Assembly: GCA_964477085.1 (NCBI GenBank)
Contig: CAYZDF010000090.1
Coordinates: 1-8,892, forward strand
Length of the DNA: 8,892 bases
Direction of reading: 5' to 3'
From: Dichloromethanomonas sp964477085
GTDB taxonomy: Bacteria; Bacillota; Desulfitobacteriia; Desulfitobacteriales; Syntrophobotulaceae
Below, piece after piece: positions 1-7,021 of this stretch (within the stretch, counting starts at the first letter, position 1; the number at the start of each line of letters is the position of its first letter). The notes beneath the pieces were generated by a model, which did no database searches, had not been told where the DNA came from, and saw only the letters and a list, made by a program, of their open reading frames with translations. Made by a program: the position numbers and the translations under genes.

Positions 1-26
1 AGCGGGTTCGATCCCCGTTTCCCGCT
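1..26 (+). tRNA. tRNA 3' end, probably tRNA-Gly (partial, cut by window edge)
   Basis: Only the T arm and the 3' acceptor strand lie in the window. The T stem is gcggg (2-6) pairing with cccgt (14-18) around the T loop ttcgatc (7-13). The acceptor strand ttcccgc (19-25) and the discriminator base T (26) follow. An acceptor 5' strand of GCGGGAA together with U73 is typical of bacterial tRNA-Gly, so that identity is likely, but the anticodon is outside the window. The next bases are ctt, so CCA is not encoded and would be added after transcription. Confidence 0.75.
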
Positions 27-48
27 CTTGAGAATGAGAGAGTTAGGC

Positions 49-69
49 GAGAGTCTGGCTCTTTTTTTT
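49..69 (+). terminator. weak intrinsic terminator after the tRNA
   Basis: A short hairpin pairs agag (50-53) with ctct (59-62) around the loop tctgg, with a possible G-T pair added outside, and runs into eight T residues (62-69). The T-tract is good but the stem is only four or five pairs. It would end tRNA transcription and separate it from the restriction-modification operon. Confidence 0.4.
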
Positions 70-191
70 GGTGGGCGTGAAATATGGTTGAAATTTAACA
101 ATTAGGGAGTGGAAATTGAACGCTGTCCGGTGATGTTTATACTGTTATGCCATACCTTCGCCGATTTATGGTAAATAATCAACCACCCTGC

Positions 192-222
192 TGTTTTATT
201 CAAACCGGAATTACTATTTTTA
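192..222 (+). promoter_or_regulatory. candidate Bacteroidota-type promoter for hsdM
   Basis: TATTTTTA at 215-222 matches the Bacteroidota -7 consensus TAnnTTTG at seven of eight positions. A T-rich stretch (tgtttta, 192-198) sits roughly at the distance expected for the -33 element. It lies 28 bases before the hsdM start. The match is weak in this AT-rich leader and is offered only as the best candidate seen. No Shine-Dalgarno sequence is visible before the ATG. Confidence 0.2.
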
Positions 223-249
223 GGCAGCCAATTTTTATCAAACTCTATC

Positions 250-1875
250 ATGTCGGAAGACCAGAAAAAACTGCTCGAAGCACAATTGTGGGGGATTGCC
301 AATCTTTTACGTGGCAAAATCAGTGCGGACGATTACCGTGACTATATCTTAGGTTTCATCTTCTATAAATACCTGTCGGAAAAGCAGGTGATTTACGCCA
401 ATGAGCTGCTTAAAGGGGAGAAAGTGACAGACTACACGAAGCTCTCGGACCAGGAACTGCTGGCTGCCATAAAAGAGGAATCCTTGTTATCGCTGGGCTA
501 TTTCCTGATGCCCCATGAGCTGTTTTCAGCCATTACGGCCAAGGGGAACAACCACCTGAAGGATGAGTCCAATTATATACTGGAGGATCTTCAGCAGGTG
601 CTGAACCACATCGAGCAAAGTACCATGGGAACAGAGTCAGAGGATGATTTTAACAGCCTGTTCGATGATATCGATCTGAACTCCACCAAGCTGGGCAAAA
701 CCGTCAATGCCCGTAATGAGATTATTGTGCAGGTGCTGAACTATCTGAATAAAATAGATTTCAAGCTGGATGAGGTGGAGGCTGATGTGCTGGGTGATGC
801 CTATGAATATCTTATAGCCCAGTTTGCAGCCGGAGCAGGAAAAACAGCCGGAGAATTCTATACTCCTCAGCAGGTTTCCAAGATTCTTGCAAAAGTGGTT
901 ACCACCGGAAAGACCAAACTAAGGTCAGCCTATGACCCCACCTGCGGATCAGGCTCCCTGTTGCTGCGGATATCCAAAGAGGCAGAAGTCAGTGAATTCT
1001 TCGGACAGGAACTCACCCGTACCACCTATAACCTTGCCCGGATGAATATGATCCTTCACGGGATACACTACAGGAGATTCAATATCCAGCATGACGATAC
1101 TTTGGAAAACCCTCACCATCTGGACAAGCGCTTTGAGGCAGTAGTGGCCAACCCTCCCTTCTCCGCACACTGGAAGGGGGATGCGAACCCTCTCTATTCC
1201 ACTGATGAGCGGTTCAGTCAATACGGAAGGCTGGCTCCCAAGACCAAAGCAGATTATGCCTTTATCCTGCACATGATCTACCAGCTGGCAGATAACGGGA
1301 TAATGGCCTGCGTGGCACCTCATGGAGTGTTATTCAGAGGGGCTGCTGAAGGGGAGATCAGGAAATACCTGATTAAGGAGTTGAATTATCTGGATGCAGT
1401 GATAGGACTTCCGGCCAACCTGTTTTACGGCACTTCCATTCCCACCTGTATCCTGGTGTTCAAGAAATGCAGGGAGGTGGATGATAACATCGTTTTCATT
1501 GACGCCAGTGGTGACGGACACTATGAAAAGGTGGGCAACCAGAATGTCCTGCGAGATTCAGACGTTGAACTGATCGTGAACACCTACCGTAACCGGGAAA
1601 CCATTGATAAGTATTCTTATGTAGCCTCTCTCAGTGAAATAGCTGAGAACGATTATAACCTGAACATTCCCCGGTATGTCGATACCTTCGAGGAAGAAGA
1701 ACCCATCGATCTGGATCAGTTAGCCTCTGAGCTGAAATCTCTGGATAAGCAGATGGAAGCGGTTGATACTGAAATTGCCCGATTTTGTGCTGAATTGGGA
1801 ATTTCAACGCCATTCTCAAAAAATCCGAACCATGATGGGAGTGATGAAATGATGGACTATGATTTAAATCGATAA
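250..1875 (+). CDS. hsdM: type I restriction-modification methyltransferase subunit HsdM
   Basis: This is the modification subunit of a type I system. With HsdS it methylates adenine at N6, using S-adenosylmethionine, at the site chosen by HsdS. The 541-residue product has the helical N-terminal HsdM domain (about 1-150, with LWGIANLLRG and FIFYKYLSEK). It then has the N6-methyltransferase core: a motif X-like segment GEFYTPQQV (201-209), SAM-binding DPTCGSGSLL (229-238) and catalytic NPPF (301-304). Its length is close to EcoR124I HsdM. It is the first gene of the operon, and its stop codon is two bases before the next gene. The last 16 codons (526-541, PNHDGSDEMMDYDLNR) lie inside the left terminal repeat of the GxxExxY unit, so this tail and the stop codon seem to come from an insertion and not from the ancestral gene. 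The catalytic part is intact. Confidence 0.96.
   Translation: MSEDQKKLLEAQLWGIANLLRGKISADDYRDYILGFIFYKYLSEKQVIYANELLKGEKVTDYTKLSDQELLAAIKEESLLSLGYFLMPHELFSAITAKGNNHLKDESNYILEDLQQVLNHIEQSTMGTESEDDFNSLFDDIDLNSTKLGKTVNARNEIIVQVLNYLNKIDFKLDEVEADVLGDAYEYLIAQFAAGAGKTAGEFYTPQQVSKILAKVVTTGKTKLRSAYDPTCGSGSLLLRISKEAEVSEFFGQELTRTTYNLARMNMILHGIHYRRFNIQHDDTLENPHHLDKRFEAVVANPPFSAHWKGDANPLYSTDERFSQYGRLAPKTKADYAFILHMIYQLADNGIMACVAPHGVLFRGAAEGEIRKYLIKELNYLDAVIGLPANLFYGTSIPTCILVFKKCREVDDNIVFIDASGDGHYEKVGNQNVLRDSDVELIVNTYRNRETIDKYSYVASLSEIAENDYNLNIPRYVDTFEEEEPIDLDQLASELKSLDKQMEAVDTEIARFCAELGISTPFSKNPNHDGSDEMMDYDLNR
1816..1863 (+). repeat. left terminal inverted repeat of the GxxExxY unit
   Basis: This 48-base repeat matches the reverse complement of 2370-2417 at 38 positions. 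It overlaps the 3' end of hsdM and is translated there in an open frame. It contains iterated ATGAT words, and the segment 1827-1848 is a diverged version of the direct repeats found at 2279-2338. Confidence 0.7.
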
Positions 1876-1877
1876 GA

Positions 1878-2300
1878 ATGAATAGATTCGTTGATGATAA
1901 ATACCCTGATTCTGATTTAACCGGAAAAATCATTGGTGCGGCTATGGAAGTACACAATCATCTGGGGAACGGATTCCAGGAAGTGGTGTATCAAAGGTCA
2001 CTGGCCATCGAATTGGGCATGCGGAATATCGTATTCGAAAGGGAAAAAGTTATGGAGCTCAGCTATAAGGGTCACCATGTTGGCACACGCAGGGCTGATT
2101 TTCTGGTGGAAGACCAAATCATGGTTGAGATCAAAGCATTGAAGGAATTGGAAGACGTTCACCTGGCTCAGGCTATCAATTACCTGGAGGCATATGGTCT
2201 GGAAACAGGTCTTCTGATCAATTTTGGTAATACCCGCCTGCAATTTAAGCGTGTAATGAAGCCAAAACAACAAAAGATGAACTATGATGGAAATGATTGA
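1878..2300 (+). CDS. GxxExxY family protein (predicted PD-(D/E)XK fold)
   Basis: This 140-residue protein belongs to the GxxExxY family (PF13366-like, PDDEXK_3), whose function is not established. The name motif is seen as GFQEVVY at residues 32-38. A nuclease-like core follows: D74 in RADFLVED and E84-I-K86 in MVEIKAL, then Q98 in LAQAINYLEAYG. These residues fit a PD-(D/E)XK active site, so nuclease activity is possible but unproven. It starts two bases after the hsdM stop and is probably co-transcribed with hsd genes, yet it is not a known part of type I systems. It lies inside a unit with terminal inverted repeats. Its last residues (about MNYDGND) are encoded by a repeat copy, as are the last residues of HsdM. 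A role in maintaining or moving the unit is speculation. Confidence 0.9.
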   Translation: MNRFVDDKYPDSDLTGKIIGAAMEVHNHLGNGFQEVVYQRSLAIELGMRNIVFEREKVMELSYKGHHVGTRRADFLVEDQIMVEIKALKELEDVHLAQAINYLEAYGLETGLLINFGNTRLQFKRVMKPKQQKMNYDGND

Positions 2301-2338
2301 AAAACAACGAACTCTGAACTATGATAGAAATGATTGAA
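2279..2338 (+). repeat. two direct repeat copies (23 bases) at the end of the GxxExxY gene
   Basis: Copies at 2279-2301 and 2316-2338 begin with GAACTATGAT and end with AAATGATTGAA. They differ at one base of 23 (G at 2289, A at 2326) and have a period of 37 bases. The first copy includes the last codons and stop of the GxxExxY gene. The second is the left arm of a long palindrome. Confidence 0.8.
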
Positions 2339-2406
2339 TGATGACTATGATTATTGGAAAGATCATCCCATCATAGTCCATCAAAATATCATCTCTATCA
2401 TAGTTC
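2316..2406. repeat. long imperfect palindrome before hsdS
   Basis: The outer arms GAACTATGATAGA (2316-2328) and TCTATCATAGTTC (2394-2406) pair over 13 perfect base pairs. The inner arms GACTATGAT (2343-2351) and ATCATAGTC (2370-2378) pair over nine, with an 18-base loop and partly paired ATGAT words between. In the operon mRNA this would be a large hairpin 20 bases before the hsdS start. It is followed by five T residues (2411-2415), so it could stabilise, process or partly attenuate the transcript. Confidence 0.75.
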
Positions 2407-2417
2407 GGAATTTTTGA
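2370..2417 (-). repeat. right terminal inverted repeat of the GxxExxY unit
   Basis: Read on the minus strand, this segment matches 1816-1863 at 38 of 48 positions, starting TCAAAAATTCCGAAC and ending in GGACTATGAT. It ends nine bases before the hsdS start codon and overlaps the right arm of the palindrome at 2316-2406. Confidence 0.7.
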
Positions 2418-2426
2418 CGAAAAGCG

Positions 2427-3659
2427 ATGAAGACAACGAAGAACATACCGGCATTGAGGTTCCCTGAGTTTGAGGGGGAGTGGAATCAAATTGCATTAGG
2501 GAAAATCACAGATTTAATTACAAAAGGAACTACTCCAAAATTCTTCAGTGATTCGGGAATAAATTTTATACGGATAGAATCTTTGGATGGGATAAAAATT
2601 ATTGTGCAAAAATGTCTCTATATTAGTAATCATGCTCATAACAAAGAACTTGCTAGATCAATTTTAAAGGAAGGCGACTTGCTATTTGCTATTGCAGGTG
2701 CAACAATTGGTAAAGTCGCAATTGTAACAAAGGATATTTTGCCAGCGAATACAAACCAAGCATTAGCGATAATTAGGATTAATAAAAGACATGATATTCA
2801 TTTTGTCTTGTATGTCCTTTCGTCAAAAAGAATGAAAAATTATATTTTTCAAAGCTTGAGTGTTGGGGCGCAACCTAATCTAAATCTCAAACAGATAAGT
2901 GATTTTGACTTCTTAATACCCCAAAAACCCGAACAACAAAAAATCGCCTCCTTCCTTTCCTCCGTTGACCAGCGTATCCACCTTCTTTCCCAAAAGAAAG
3001 AAAAGCTGGAGCAATACAAGAAAGGATTAATGCAGCGTATCTTTAGCCAGCAGTTGCGGTTCAGGGATGAGAATGGGAAGTATTATCCGGAATGGGAAGT
3101 CCTTCGCTTTAACGAATGTTTTGAAAGAGTCACCAGAAAAAACAAAATAAACAACAATAATATTCTTACAATCTCAGCTCAAAATGGATTGATTAACCAA
3201 TTAGATTTTTTCAACAACACGGTGGCATCCAAAGACCTTTCAAATTACTATTTATTGAAGAGAGGTGAATTTGCCTATAATAAAAGTTATTCCAAGGGGT
3301 ATCCCTTAGGGGCAACGAAGAGGTTGACTATGTATGAGATGGGGGTAGTATCGGTTCTTTACATTTGCTTTAAATGTAAAAGTCACGTTAACTCTGAATT
3401 TATGGAACACTATTTTGAATCAGGAATTCATAATCGTTACCTATATAAGATAGCACAAGAGGGTGCCCGAAATCATGGATTACTTAATATGTCTGTGGAA
3501 GACTATTTCAATACAAGTGTCTATCTCCCGTCAATAAGCGAACAAAAAAAAATCGCCACCTTCCTCTCCTCTATCGACGATAAAATCAATCATATAAACA
3601 GCCAGATAGAGCTTACCCGGAAGTGGAAGCAAGGATTGTTGCAAAAAATGTTTGTCTGA
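2427..3659 (+). CDS. hsdS: type I restriction-modification specificity subunit HsdS
   Basis: This subunit recognises the two halves of the bipartite DNA target and positions HsdM and HsdR. The 410-residue product has the usual two-fold layout. The first target-recognition domain spans about 15-165. A helical spacer follows at about 169-210 (PEQQKIASFLSSVDQRI, then coiled-coil-like KKEKLEQYKKGLMQRIF). The second recognition domain spans about 222-368. A C-terminal helical spacer follows at about 371-410 (SEQKKIATFLSSIDDKI, then WKQGLLQKMF). The recognition domains are AT-rich (2521-2640 is 30% GC and 3181-3300 about 32%, against about 52% in hsdR 4021-4140), which fits domain replacement by recombination. 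The gene follows the GxxExxY unit and ends two bases before hsdR. The target sequence cannot be read from the protein. Confidence 0.95.
   Translation: MKTTKNIPALRFPEFEGEWNQIALGKITDLITKGTTPKFFSDSGINFIRIESLDGIKIIVQKCLYISNHAHNKELARSILKEGDLLFAIAGATIGKVAIVTKDILPANTNQALAIIRINKRHDIHFVLYVLSSKRMKNYIFQSLSVGAQPNLNLKQISDFDFLIPQKPEQQKIASFLSSVDQRIHLLSQKKEKLEQYKKGLMQRIFSQQLRFRDENGKYYPEWEVLRFNECFERVTRKNKINNNNILTISAQNGLINQLDFFNNTVASKDLSNYYLLKRGEFAYNKSYSKGYPLGATKRLTMYEMGVVSVLYICFKCKSHVNSEFMEHYFESGIHNRYLYKIAQEGARNHGLLNMSVEDYFNTSVYLPSISEQKKIATFLSSIDDKINHINSQIELTRKWKQGLLQKMFV
2940..2969 (+). repeat. hsdS internal repeat, copy 1 (first conserved spacer)
   Basis: This 30-base segment encodes KIASFLSSVD and matches 3549-3578 at 25 of 30 positions. 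The pair brackets the second recognition domain and gives homology for domain exchange within or between hsdS genes. Confidence 0.65.
3549..3578 (+). repeat. hsdS internal repeat, copy 2 (second conserved spacer)
   Basis: This is the partner of 2940-2969 (25 of 30 bases match) and encodes KIATFLSSID. Repeats of this kind are characteristic of the two-fold architecture of hsdS. Confidence 0.65.
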
Positions 3660-3661
3660 CC

Positions 3662-6511
3662 ATGAACACCCAGCCTGAACAAATACTGGAAAACAGCCTG
3701 ATCAACCAACTGGTTACCCTGGGGTATAAAAAGGTGGAGATCCATGATGAGGCCGATCTGCTGATCAATCTGAAGCGGCAGTTAGAGATCCACAATAAGG
3801 TGAGCCTGACCGACAAGGATTTCACACAGATCCTGAACTACATCAACAAGGGCAACATCTTTGAGAGGGCCAAAATCCTGCGTGACCGGGTGCCTTATAT
3901 CAATGATAAGGGTGAAACCAGAACCATCGAGCTGATCAACCAGATCCACTGGTGCCAGAACCAGTTTCAGGTGACCCACCAGATCACCATGGAGGGGAAA
4001 TACAAAAACCGGTATGACGTCACCCTGCTGATTAACGGTCTGCCGCTGGTGCAGATTGAGCTGAAACGAAGAGGCCTTGAGCTGAAAGAAGCCTTTAACC
4101 AGATCAACCGCTACGAGCGCCATTCCTTTGGTTCAGGTCAGGGCTTGTTTCAGTTTGTCCAGATCTTTGTCATCAGCAACGGGGTGAACACAAAATACTA
4201 TGCCAACAGTCCTATAAAGGCCCGCTCCTTCAAACAAACCTTCTACTGGTCCGACGACCACAACCAGCTGATCACCCAGCTGTCGGCCTTCACAGACGTT
4301 TTTCTGGAGCCCTGCCATATCTCCAAGATGATTACCAAGTACATCGTACTGAATGAATCCAGGCGCATATTGATGGTACTGAGGCCCTATCAGTACTATG
4401 CGGTGGAAGCCATCATTGAAAGGGTAAAAACCACCCGGAAATACGGCTATATCTGGCATACTACAGGCTCAGGAAAAACCCTCACCTCCTTTAAAACCTC
4501 GCAGATCCTGACCTCGCTTCCCAAAGTGTACAAGGTGGTATTTGTAGTGGACCGCAAGGATCTGGACTACCAGACCACCAAAGAGTTCAACAGCTTTTCC
4601 AAGGGAAGCATAGACGGTACCAATAATACCGATACACTGGTCAGGCAATTGGCCGGAGAAAACAAACTGATTGTTACTACCATACAGAAGCTCAATACGG
4701 CCATCAGCAAGCTCCGGCATATACAAAAGCTGAAAGACCTGCGGGACAAGCGCATCATCTTCATTTTCGATGAATGTCACCGTACCCAGTTTGGCAAAAC
4801 CCACGAAAGCATCAAAAAATTCTTCACCGGTTGCCAGATGTTCGGTTTTACCGGCACACCCATCTTTGAGGTAAATGCAGGATCAAATGAATACGGGAAA
4901 CGCACAACAACCATGCTCTTTGGGGAGTGCCTCCACAAATACGTGATCACAGATGCCATCAGGGATGAAAATGTGCTGAAATTCTCCATCGAGTACATCA
5001 GCACCTTCCGGAAGAAAGACCACATCATCGACATCAACGTAGAGGCCATAGATGAGGCTGAGGTGATGGAAGCCCCTCAGAGGCTCAATAATATTGTGGA
5101 GTATATCATGGCCCACCACGACCGCAAAACCCACAGCAGGGAGTTTACGGCCATCCTCTGTGTGTCCGGAATACCGACGCTTATAGAGTATTACAACCTT
5201 TTCCATCAGAAGAAACAGGAAGGACAACATAACCTTAAGGTAGCCACCATATTTTCCTATACCCAGAACGAGGAAGACCGGGATGCACAGGGATTCTACG
5301 ATTATGAAGAATTCTCGGAGGCAGCAGATCCGGAATACACGTATAACACACAGCACAGCCGTGATGCCCTTGAGGAGATGATAGGTCATTACAACCGGGA
5401 GTTCAGTACCAATTTCACCACAAAAGACAGTCAGTCGTTCTACAACTATTACAACGATATCGCCAAACGGGTAAAAAACAAACAGGTGGATGTGCTGCTG
5501 GTGGTGAATATGTTCCTGACCGGGTTTGATTCAGTCTACCTGAATACCCTTTACGTCGATAAGAACCTGAAATACCACGGACTGATTCAGGCATTCTCCC
5601 GTACCAACCGGATTCTCAATGAGCTCAAATCACAGGGGAATATCGTTTGCTTCCGGAACCTGAAAAATGCCACCGATGAGGCGATCACCCTCTTCTCGAA
5701 TAAAGAAGCTATAGACATCGTGCTCAAAGGCCCGTATGAAGAATACGTCGATCAGTTCAATCAGGCTTTTATTCAGCTTTTAACCATTACTCCCACGGTG
5801 GACAGTGTGAATGACCTTCCAGGCGAAGAGGAACAATTTGCTTTTATCAAAGCCTTCAGGGAGCTTATGCGGGTGCTGAACGTACTGAAAACTTTTACTC
5901 AGTTCACCTTCAAGGACCTGTCGATGAGTGAGCAGTCGTTTGCCGACTATAAAAGCAAATACCTTGACCTGTACGACCGGGTAAAGCGTGACCACCAGAA
6001 AGAGAAAGTCTCGATACTGAACGACATAGATTTTGAGCTGGAACTGATCCACCGGGATGAAATTAACGTGACCTATATCCTGAAACTGTTAGCCAAACTG
6101 AAGGACAGTACCCCGGAGGAGAAGGAGAAGCAGCGCAAGTCGATAATAGATTTGATCGCCGGAGATGTACAGCTCAGAAGCAAGCGGGAACTGATTGAGA
6201 AGTTCATCCAGGAGAACCTGCCCCATATTGAAGATTCAGAAGATATTCCGGATGAATTCTTTTCGTTCTGGGACCACGAGCAACAAGCAGCCATCCGTCG
6301 GCTTGTAGAAGACGAAAACCTCGATGAAGCCAAAACCCAGAAGGTGATTGGCGACTACCTGTTCACCGAGCAAACTCCCCTCAGGGATGAGATCATAGGG
6401 GCCATGAAGGAACGTCCTTCCCTGAAAGAGCGCGGCAGAACCGCAGAACGCATCACTGCCCGGATACTGGAGTTTGTGGAGACGTTTGTTAGTGGGATGG
6501 TGGGGAGATGA
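3662..6511 (+). CDS. hsdR: type I restriction-modification endonuclease/translocase subunit HsdR
   Basis: This is the motor and nuclease subunit. It joins HsdM/HsdS, translocates DNA using ATP, and cuts unmodified DNA away from the target site. The ATG at 3662 is chosen because it lies two bases after the hsdS stop and begins MNTQPEQILENSLINQL, a typical HsdR start; an upstream in-frame ATG at 3623 would overlap hsdS. The 949-residue product has an N-terminal nuclease domain with D119, E133 and K135 (QIELKRRG) and a QxxxY motif at 147-151. The SF2 helicase motor follows: Walker A TTGSGKT (267-273), DECH (370-373), GFTGTP (395-400), FLTGFDS (618-624) and QAFSRTNR (643-650). The C-terminal helical region (about 700-949) resembles the EcoR124I-type R subunit end. 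All key motifs are present, so it should be functional. It is the last gene of the operon. Confidence 0.96.
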   Translation: MNTQPEQILENSLINQLVTLGYKKVEIHDEADLLINLKRQLEIHNKVSLTDKDFTQILNYINKGNIFERAKILRDRVPYINDKGETRTIELINQIHWCQNQFQVTHQITMEGKYKNRYDVTLLINGLPLVQIELKRRGLELKEAFNQINRYERHSFGSGQGLFQFVQIFVISNGVNTKYYANSPIKARSFKQTFYWSDDHNQLITQLSAFTDVFLEPCHISKMITKYIVLNESRRILMVLRPYQYYAVEAIIERVKTTRKYGYIWHTTGSGKTLTSFKTSQILTSLPKVYKVVFVVDRKDLDYQTTKEFNSFSKGSIDGTNNTDTLVRQLAGENKLIVTTIQKLNTAISKLRHIQKLKDLRDKRIIFIFDECHRTQFGKTHESIKKFFTGCQMFGFTGTPIFEVNAGSNEYGKRTTTMLFGECLHKYVITDAIRDENVLKFSIEYISTFRKKDHIIDINVEAIDEAEVMEAPQRLNNIVEYIMAHHDRKTHSREFTAILCVSGIPTLIEYYNLFHQKKQEGQHNLKVATIFSYTQNEEDRDAQGFYDYEEFSEAADPEYTYNTQHSRDALEEMIGHYNREFSTNFTTKDSQSFYNYYNDIAKRVKNKQVDVLLVVNMFLTGFDSVYLNTLYVDKNLKYHGLIQAFSRTNRILNELKSQGNIVCFRNLKNATDEAITLFSNKEAIDIVLKGPYEEYVDQFNQAFIQLLTITPTVDSVNDLPGEEEQFAFIKAFRELMRVLNVLKTFTQFTFKDLSMSEQSFADYKSKYLDLYDRVKRDHQKEKVSILNDIDFELELIHRDEINVTYILKLLAKLKDSTPEEKEKQRKSIIDLIAGDVQLRSKRELIEKFIQENLPHIEDSEDIPDEFFSFWDHEQQAAIRRLVEDENLDEAKTQKVIGDYLFTEQTPLRDEIIGAMKERPSLKERGRTAERITARILEFVETFVSGMVGR

Positions 6512-6523
6512 TAAAAATACATT

Positions 6524-6643
6524 TTGTCGGAAAGTTATTATTAAGGTTTCGGGCTTGACAGGAAATTGGATGGAATAGGTCAGCCTTTCGTATAAAGTAT
6601 TATCCTGTATATTGTTGAAAATCTAGGAATTAATTTCCGACAA
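6524..6643. repeat. 10-base inverted repeat pair 120 bp apart end to end
   Basis: TTGTCGGAAA (6524-6533) recurs as its exact reverse complement TTTCCGACAA (6634-6643). The pair encloses about 100 bases with no gene. It starts 13 bases after the hsdR stop. It could be the ends of a small non-autonomous element, a binding-site pair or the base of an RNA stem; no target duplication is visible. Confidence 0.45.
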
Positions 6644-6733
6644 GTGTTTATGATGTGCCACAATTTTGCTAAATTTGCTGAACTACAAAATATGTGGTCT
6701 TACAAGACTTCAATTATTTTGTCTTAAATCCAC

Positions 6734-6765
6734 GAAAGGAGACAGAGGTCTCCTTTCTTTGTTTA
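6734..6765 (+). terminator. strong intrinsic terminator downstream of the hsd operon
   Basis: A perfect 10-bp stem pairs GAAAGGAGAC (6734-6743) with GTCTCCTTTC (6748-6757) around the loop AGAG, followed by a T-rich tail (tttgttta). Its position and orientation suit termination of the hsdM-hsdS-hsdR transcript, or of a short RNA made just upstream. Confidence 0.8.
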
Positions 6766-6965
6766 TTGCTTCTACATAAGATTTTTATTAGGGAATCACA
6801 TTAATTTGGTTGCCGGATTAATGCGTTATCTAAGTCCTTGTGTGTGTATTAGTCACCTTTTTGCTATTTTAACATTGTCCCCCAGGTAAATGAAAGAGTA
6901 AAATATCCTGTATTTTATAATAGTCAGAATTAATACTACAAGGTCAAGTCAAAATTTTTGTGCAT

Positions 6966-6992
6966 AAAAAAACCCCCGGTAAACCGAGGGTT
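6966..6992 (-). terminator. intrinsic terminator of the minus-strand Ig-like gene
   Basis: Read on the minus strand, AACCCTCGG (6992-6984) pairs with CCGGGGGTT (6979-6971) around the loop TTTA, with one G-T pair. It leads into a run of seven T residues (6972-6966). It lies 30 bases past the stop codon at 7022. Confidence 0.85.
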
Positions 6993-7021
6993 CGTTATTT
7001 TTCATAATAATCTTTAAAGAT

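Larger units (their letters stand above)
1816..2417. mobile_element. GxxExxY-carrying unit with 48-base terminal inverted repeats
   Basis: A unit of about 602 bp is bounded by imperfect inverted repeats: 1816-1863 and the reverse complement of 2370-2417. Aligned by hand without gaps they agree at 38 of 48 positions. The outer ends are TCAAAAAATCCGAAC and TCAAAAATTCCGAAC, and the inner ends share TGATGGACTATGAT. The unit holds one complete gene, the GxxExxY gene, plus extra repeat copies on its right side. It sits between hsdM and hsdS, genes normally adjacent, without blocking the operon. No convincing target-site duplication is visible and there is no transposase, so movement would need help from elsewhere or another mechanism. 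Calling it mobile is an inference from structure and position. Confidence 0.6.
6512..7021. other. gene-free region between convergent genes
   Basis: About 500 AT-rich bases separate hsdR from the minus-strand gene. They hold an inverted repeat (6524-6643), a plus-strand terminator (6734-6765) and a minus-strand terminator (6966-6992). The only open frames are tiny, such as a 25-codon frame at 6650-6727 that ends just before the terminator and has no recognisable features. Bases 6766-6960 show nothing further. Confidence 0.7.

Noticed and set aside
949..1323. Minus-strand open frame of 124 codons inside hsdM
   Set aside because: It lies wholly opposite the conserved methyltransferase core of hsdM and has no recognisable domain; a shadow frame.
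2279..2406. CRISPR array
   Set aside because: There are only two near-identical direct copies plus inverted ones, no regular spacers, and no cas genes; it fits terminal repeats of a small unit better.
3623..3661. Longer hsdR start at 3623
   Set aside because: It would overlap the hsdS 3' end by 37 bases and add residues (MEARIVAKNVCLT) that are only an out-of-frame reading of hsdS. The ATG at 3662 gives the normal HsdR N-terminus.
4883..5389. Minus-strand open frame of 168 codons inside hsdR
   Set aside because: It is antisense to the helicase domain of hsdR, where the plus strand carries clear motifs; the minus product has no recognisable features.
6650..6727. 25-codon frame before the terminator
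   Set aside because: It is very short, has no ribosome-binding context and no conserved features; the paired segments there suggest RNA structure more than coding.
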